A stretch of DNA of 9,971 bases from positions 1-9,971 of the forward strand of contig JAAZDH010000122.1 of the NCBI GenBank assembly GCA_012512865.1, given 5' to 3'. The DNA comes from Clostridiaceae bacterium. GTDB lineage: Bacteria > Bacillota > Clostridia > Acetivibrionales > DUMC01. The position numbers and the translations under genes were made by a program. Under the pieces are notes generated by a model. That model did no database searches and was not told the DNA's origin. It saw only the letters and a list, made by a program, of their open reading frames with translations. Position 1 is the stretch's first letter. Every line of letters starts with the position of its first letter. This document shows, one piece after another, positions 6,444-9,971 of the stretch.

Positions 6444-7619
6444 TCAAATATTAATTATCCACTGGTTGACTACTTGTTCAAAGCAGCCAATGATAGCGCT
6501 GCCTTCTTCGTATTTGCTGACATAGATTTCGCAAAGAATGAGCTTATTTTCAAACATCTTGCCAATCTTTTCCTCCAGTTTGCTTGCTGCAAGCTCGCAG
6601 AATTCACGGTTAATACCGCCGATAATGATGCAGCTCGGGTCCAAAAGCCTTATAATATTATATACAACCTTTGCAAGGATGTTAAAAACATTTTCGAGGT
6701 AGTTCGCAATTATTTCATCACCCGCATCGTATAATTCCAGGATTTTATCCAAACCAAATTCCTCTTCGCCCTTTACCGTTGTGATTCCTCTTTTTTTCAC
6801 TTCCCGGTATAATTCGTTTTGTATGGTAGTGGCGGATATCATGCTTTCAAGGTTGCGGTAATCGTCGTGGCCGCAGCATACAAGTATATGCCCGATTTCT
6901 CCCGCTAAACTGTTGGTACCGCTGTAAATTTGACCATTAATGACCATTGCGCTGCCTATTCCTTCTCCTAAAAAGAGATAATATAGATTTCTTATTTCCT
7001 TTACATCTGGTTCCATGCTTATCATTTCCGCGAATGCTGCCAACTTCACATCAAGGTCAATAATGATGTTTTCCAGGTCGAAATATTTTTGCAGCAATTC
7101 TTTTAAACTGATTTCGTTAAGTTCCGGTATTAATTCATTGTATATTCTATCCTCCTCTGCAAAATATGCTCCAGGAATGGATACCCCTATACCTAGTAAC
7201 TTGATTTGCTTTTCTTCTATTTCTTTTTTAACCATACCAAGAAAAATTTCTAAATTTTCAGCATATGATTTCTTATGATTACACCTGTACAATACCTTCC
7301 TGTTCTTTTCCCTGTATATGTTATATAAATAATAATACATCTGGACTTTCGAGGTCAAATCAATTACCAGGAATTGTCCCACCGTACTTGATATATTTAA
7401 AATATATGGCTTTCTTCCAACAAAAGACATACCGGCTTTCTGTTCAAAAAGAATATTCCTCTTTACCAGGTCGTCTACAATATTTTTCACTGTCATCACG
7501 CTGATATTGTTTCTTAAAGCAATTTCATTCATTGATAAATCCTTTTGTGCCATTAATGAACGGATAATATTGTACTTATTAATGTTTCTCACATCTCTTA
7601 CCGTAATCTGCTCCAACAT
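6444..7619 (-). CDS. ROK-family transcriptional repressor
   Basis: ROK (repressor, ORF, kinase) family regulator, 391 residues from the chosen ATG at 7619, close to the usual 380-400. The N-terminal winged helix-turn-helix spans about residues 10-60 (DLSMNEIALRNNISVMTVKNI at about 27-47 contains the recognition region). The sugar-kinase-like effector domain fills the rest, with FLGEGIGSAM (216-225), AGEIGH (239-244) and DPSCIIIGG (327-335). The usual zinc motif CxCGxxGC is absent, and the phosphate loop DxGxTK reads DLTSKV, so it is a regulator and not a kinase. Upstream ATGs at 7685 and 7628 are in frame, but 7685 lies inside a perfect inverted repeat and 7628 abuts the GAAAGG that suits 7619. 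It is the last gene after the KDG kinase on the minus strand and probably senses a uronate-pathway intermediate; the true ligand is unknown. Confidence 0.88.
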   Translation of the reverse strand: MLEQITVRDVRNINKYNIIRSLMAQKDLSMNEIALRNNISVMTVKNIVDDLVKRNILFEQKAGMSFVGRKPYILNISSTVGQFLVIDLTSKVQMYYYLYNIYREKNRKVLYRCNHKKSYAENLEIFLGMVKKEIEEKQIKLLGIGVSIPGAYFAEEDRIYNELIPELNEISLKELLQKYFDLENIIIDLDVKLAAFAEMISMEPDVKEIRNLYYLFLGEGIGSAMVINGQIYSGTNSLAGEIGHILVCCGHDDYRNLESMISATTIQNELYREVKKRGITTVKGEEEFGLDKILELYDAGDEIIANYLENVFNILAKVVYNIIRLLDPSCIIIGGINREFCELAASKLEEKIGKMFENKLILCEIYVSKYEEGSAIIGCFEQVVNQWIINI

Positions 7620-7628
7620 TCTATTCAT

Positions 7629-7634
7629 CCTTTC
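7629..7634 (-). promoter_or_regulatory. Ribosome binding site that sets the repressor start
   Basis: GAAAGG on the minus strand lies 9 bases before the ATG at 7619 and immediately abuts the ATG at 7628. Starting at 7619 gives a protein whose helix-turn-helix begins at the normal distance from the N-terminus. Confidence 0.5.
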
Positions 7635-7667
7635 ATCAATACTGCTCGCCAATATAGCTGATAAGGC

Positions 7668-7703
7668 ATCAACCAGGCGGAACATGTCCCTTGCCTGGTT
7701 GAT
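7668..7703 (-). promoter_or_regulatory. Perfect 11-bp inverted repeat, candidate operator
   Basis: ATCAACCAGGC (7668-7678) and GCCTGGTTGAT (7693-7703) are perfect inverted copies around a 14-base centre. The repeat sits in the 110-base gap between the kinase stop and the repressor start at 7619. No T run follows on either strand, so it is not an intrinsic terminator. The layout suggests an operator for the repressor itself, or an RNA hairpin that separates the kinase and repressor messages. Confidence 0.55.
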
Positions 7704-7729
7704 ACCACCTCCCGCTTCTTCTCATCATT

Positions 7730-8767
7730 TTATCTTTGCACTCGCCCGGAAGCATCTCCGCCCATGAGAGTTTCAACCTCTTTTACCGTTACCCTGTTGA
7801 AATCACCACTTATGGAGTGCTTCAGGCAGCTTGCCGCTACTGCAAAATTAAGGGCATCCTCCTTGTTTTGATACTTTACAAGGCCGTATATAAGGCCCGC
7901 AGAGAAAGAATCCCCAGCACCTACACGGTCCACTATATCCGTAATATCGTATTTACGGCTGTGGTAGAAGTTTTCACCATCGTTAAGGCAGGCCGACCAT
8001 CCGTTATGATCCGCGCTCTTGCTTTCACGCAGGGTGATTGCCATAACCTTGAGGTTTGGAAAAGCTCTCAAAACCTTCCCGGAGAGTTCCTTGTACTTGT
8101 CAACGCTTAGCTGGCCGCTTTCAACGTCAACATCTGCAGTAATCCCCAGGGATTTTTGGCAGTCTTCTTCATTGGCAATACCAATATCAACATACTTTAC
8201 CAGTTCGGTCATAACTTCCGCCGCCGACTTTCCATATTTCCAGAGCTTACCGCGATAGTTGAAATCACAAGATACAATAAGCCCCATCTCCCTGGCAGTT
8301 TTTACGGATTCCAGCGATAATTGTGCTGCCGTTTCACTTATTGCAGGTGTAATACCCGTGATGTGGAACCAGGTGGCACCCTTAAATACGGTTTTCCAGT
8401 CAATATCCCTGGGTTTTGCCAATGCTATTGCTGAATATGAACGATCATATACAACCTTCGAGGGACGCTGGTTTGCCCCGCCCTCAAGAAAATATATGCC
8501 CATTCTGCCCGGACCTCTTTTTATCAACGAAGCATCGACTCCAAACTTGCGAAGCTCTGCTATGCATGCATCTGCAATTTCATTTTGCGGAAGCACCGTC
8601 ACATATGCAGCATCCATGCCGAAATTTGCAAGGGATACCGCTACATTGGCCTCTCCTCCTCCGAATGTTGCCTCAAGCATGGGTGACTGAAAAAATCTTT
8701 CCATGCCGGGCGCTTTTAACCGCAGCATAATTTCTCCAAAAGTAACTATTCTATGCTGCATAATCAT
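7730..8767 (-). CDS. kdgK: 2-keto-3-deoxygluconate kinase (PfkB family)
   Basis: Cytoplasmic sugar kinase that phosphorylates 2-keto-3-deoxygluconate (KDG) with ATP to 2-keto-3-deoxy-6-phosphogluconate (KDPG), the substrate of the aldolase encoded upstream; 345 residues. N-terminal VTFGEIMLRL (8-17) and GGGEANVAVSLANFG (36-50) form the PfkB substrate side. NQRPSKVVYDR (99-109), HITGITPA (135-142) and SCDFNYRGKLW (166-176) are typical of KDG kinases. The ATP-site signature DRVGAGDSFSAG spans 280-291, with the catalytic Asp at 286. The start at 8767 follows AAGGAGG on the minus strand with a 4-base gap; ATG 8761 two codons later (10-base gap) is equally possible. A 217-base gap separates it from the aldolase, so it may have its own promoter. 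The last dozen residues look unconserved. Other PfkB sugars cannot be fully excluded, but the aldolase neighbour supports KDG strongly. Confidence 0.9.
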   Translation of the reverse strand: MIMQHRIVTFGEIMLRLKAPGMERFFQSPMLEATFGGGEANVAVSLANFGMDAAYVTVLPQNEIADACIAELRKFGVDASLIKRGPGRMGIYFLEGGANQRPSKVVYDRSYSAIALAKPRDIDWKTVFKGATWFHITGITPAISETAAQLSLESVKTAREMGLIVSCDFNYRGKLWKYGKSAAEVMTELVKYVDIGIANEEDCQKSLGITADVDVESGQLSVDKYKELSGKVLRAFPNLKVMAITLRESKSADHNGWSACLNDGENFYHSRKYDITDIVDRVGAGDSFSAGLIYGLVKYQNKEDALNFAVAASCLKHSISGDFNRVTVKEVETLMGGDASGRVQR

Positions 8768-8792
8768 TCAACCTCCTTATAATGTTCTTTTC

Positions 8793-8861
8793 ATTTAAAT
8801 TGCCATTTATAATACTCACATTGCTAATTTCGCTCGTATTGCCAATCTTAGCTCGCAATAC
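8793..8861. repeat. Iterated ATTGC motifs before the KDG kinase gene
   Basis: ATTGC(C/T) occurs at 8799, 8820 and 8838. The last two belong to longer similar units (8820-8836 and 8838-8855), each ending in GCTCG. The inverted pair GTATTGC (8836-8842) and GCAATAC (8855-8861) overlaps the third unit. Farther up, CAATATG (8933-8939) and CGTATTG (8944-8950) form another imperfect inverted repeat with the same core. A regulatory role is likely from position, but which protein binds is unknown. Confidence 0.4.
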
Positions 8862-8871
8862 AATCTATGAT

Positions 8872-8917
8872 GCATTATTCTTATAATCCTGATTGTCAAC
8901 CCTACCTGCTAATCCTG
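8872..8917 (-). promoter_or_regulatory. Possible KDG kinase promoter with flanking direct repeats
   Basis: On the minus strand a perfect TTGACA (8899-8894) is followed after 16 bases by TAATGC (8877-8872), a poor -10, so the call is weak. The octamer TAATCCTG on the plus strand occurs at 8884-8891 and 8910-8917, 26 bp apart, on both sides of the -35 box. No clear terminator ends the aldolase gene before this region, so read-through from upstream is also possible. Confidence 0.35.
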
Positions 8918-8984
8918 CCTGCATTTATATCTCAATATGTACCCGTATTGTTGCTGGCGCTTGTTCACCATTACTAAAGCAAAC

Positions 8985-9950
8985 TTACTTGTTCTGTAAT
9001 AAATGTATTGCAAAACCGCCGATTTCCTCCTTCAAGTAAACCGCAATAATAGGGCCGCCGGCCGGGCCTTTTGCTGTGTCCATGTTCACCTCAACCCCAT
9101 TGCGTTCCAGGTAAGCTATGGCCCTGCTTATACTATTGGTTTTAATTGCTATATGCCCGTTTTTGCCAAGGCCGATGCTCTTGTTTACTTCAACACCGGT
9201 ACCTGCAAAGTTGGAGCTGTTTCCTTCTTTCAACGGCAGGTTGAAAATAGCTGCAAATCTCCTGGCAACTTCCAGCGAGCTTTCTGCATCCGGCATGTTT
9301 ATTCCTATGTGGGCAAGGTCAAATCCGAGCATAATGCTTACTGCTTCCCTTGCCAGCCTGGTAATTTCTTCAAAATTCCCGTTTTTTATTAATTCATACT
9401 TGACCATCCAGCTTCCTCCGCAAGCCAGGACCTTGTTAAAAGCAAGATACTGGTTAAGGTTGCTTGCATTAATACCGCCGGTGGGAATAAACTTCATCAT
9501 GCTATATGGCGCACTTATAGCTTTCAGGGTGTTAATTCCTCCCAGGGATTCTGCGGGGAAAAACTTTACCACCTCCAACCCGAAACCAATGGCCATCTCT
9601 ATATCGGTAGGGCTGCTGCAACCCGGCGTAATCGGTATATCATTGTCCGCGCAATACTTTACCACGGAAGGGTTAAACCCGGGGCTTACGATAAATTTTG
9701 CCCCTGCATCAACCGCCCGTTTTGCCTGGTCCACGCTCAGCACGGTTCCTGCACCCACAAGAATATCGGGCAGCTCCGTGGTGATTTTTCTTATTGCCTC
9801 TTCTGCCGCATCTGTGCGAAAAGTAATCTCCGCAAGGGGTAGCCCTCCCTCCAGCAAGGCTTTTCCAAGGGGAACAGCGTCTTTTGCATCATCAATTTTT
9901 ATTACGGGTACTATTCCGATTTTCCCGATTTCATGTAAAATCTTATTCAT
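8985..9950 (-). CDS. eda: KDPG/KHG aldolase with C-terminal VOC (glyoxalase-like) domain
   Basis: The N-terminal ~208 residues are a class I KDPG/4-hydroxy-2-oxoglutarate aldolase, a cytoplasmic TIM-barrel enzyme that splits KDPG into pyruvate and glyceraldehyde 3-phosphate. Visible active-site residues are Glu41 and Arg45 in PLAEITFRT, and the Schiff-base Lys129 in VVKFFPAE. The barrel motifs GAGTV (66-70), FIVSPGFN (86-93), PGCSSPTD (109-116) and PTGGI (156-160) are intact. The family usually ends near 205-215 residues. Here about 110 more follow (210-321), resembling a VOC/glyoxalase-bleomycin-resistance fold, with possible metal ligands His214 (AHIGIN), Glu254 (GVEV), His266 (NGHIAI) and His316 (FAIHLLQ). 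Such fusions are, to my knowledge, known in other clostridia, and the job of the added domain is not established. The start at 9950 follows AGGGAGAG with a 7-base gap. The gene lies upstream of the KDG kinase, which makes its substrate. Confidence 0.9.
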   Translation of the reverse strand: MNKILHEIGKIGIVPVIKIDDAKDAVPLGKALLEGGLPLAEITFRTDAAEEAIRKITTELPDILVGAGTVLSVDQAKRAVDAGAKFIVSPGFNPSVVKYCADNDIPITPGCSSPTDIEMAIGFGLEVVKFFPAESLGGINTLKAISAPYSMMKFIPTGGINASNLNQYLAFNKVLACGGSWMVKYELIKNGNFEEITRLAREAVSIMLGFDLAHIGINMPDAESSLEVARRFAAIFNLPLKEGNSSNFAGTGVEVNKSIGLGKNGHIAIKTNSISRAIAYLERNGVEVNMDTAKGPAGGPIIAVYLKEEIGGFAIHLLQNK

Positions 9951-9971
9951 TAAACAACTCTCCCTTCATTG

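Noticed and set aside
7730..8730. Long plus-strand open frames opposite the KDG kinase gene
   Set aside because: The minus-strand protein has the full set of PfkB motifs; the plus-strand frames show low-complexity, unconserved sequence.
7668..9715. GGTTGAT/ATCAACC heptamers at several places (for example near 1210, in the carrier gene near 6031, in the aldolase gene near 9707) as further repressor sites
   Set aside because: The heptamer is short and expected about this often by chance; several copies lie inside coding sequence and none has the inverted partner seen at 7668-7703.
1..9971. CRISPR array, tRNA, rRNA, insertion sequence or phage genes
   Set aside because: No regularly spaced repeats, tRNA-like folds, transposase motifs or terminal inverted repeats were seen.

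Overview
The window looks like chromosomal DNA of a low-to-moderate GC Firmicute, most likely an anaerobic, polysaccharide-using clostridium. Signs of this are strong AGGAGG-type ribosome binding sites, TTGATT/TATAAT-type promoter hexamers, a lipoprotein signal of Gram-positive type, an LplA/LplB/LplC-type oligosaccharide importer with no ATPase gene beside it, and protein sequences of clostridial flavour. I cannot name the species.

Plus strand, left to right. Positions 19-999 hold an ornithine cyclodeaminase/mu-crystallin family gene broken by a single in-frame TAA. A 434-base non-coding stretch follows, with a good promoter and several direct repeats. Next comes an importer operon: two permeases (1434-2420 and 2523-3413) and a large lipoprotein solute-binding protein (3596-5218). 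Hairpins flank the binding-protein gene, and a long hairpin that may be a terminator follows it. An auxin efflux carrier (AEC) family membrane transporter (5402-6322) is the last plus-strand gene.

Minus strand, read right to left. A KDPG/KHG aldolase with an extra C-terminal VOC (glyoxalase-like) domain (9950-8985) is followed by 2-keto-3-deoxygluconate kinase (8767-7730) and a ROK-family repressor (7619-6444). The kinase makes KDPG from KDG, and the aldolase splits KDPG to pyruvate and glyceraldehyde 3-phosphate. These are the two last steps of uronic acid (pectin, galacturonate or glucuronate) breakdown. The ROK protein is the obvious candidate regulator, and a perfect 11-bp inverted repeat lies just ahead of it.

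Together the window reads as part of a uronate or pectin-oligosaccharide utilisation locus: import of an oligosaccharide on the plus strand, final sugar-acid catabolism on the minus strand. The link between the halves is inferred from proximity only. I see no clearly new biological system. The points most worth a second look are the aldolase-VOC fusion, the nonsense codon in the cyclodeaminase-like gene, the inverted repeat ahead of the repressor, and the repeat-rich promoter regions before the importer and the kinase.
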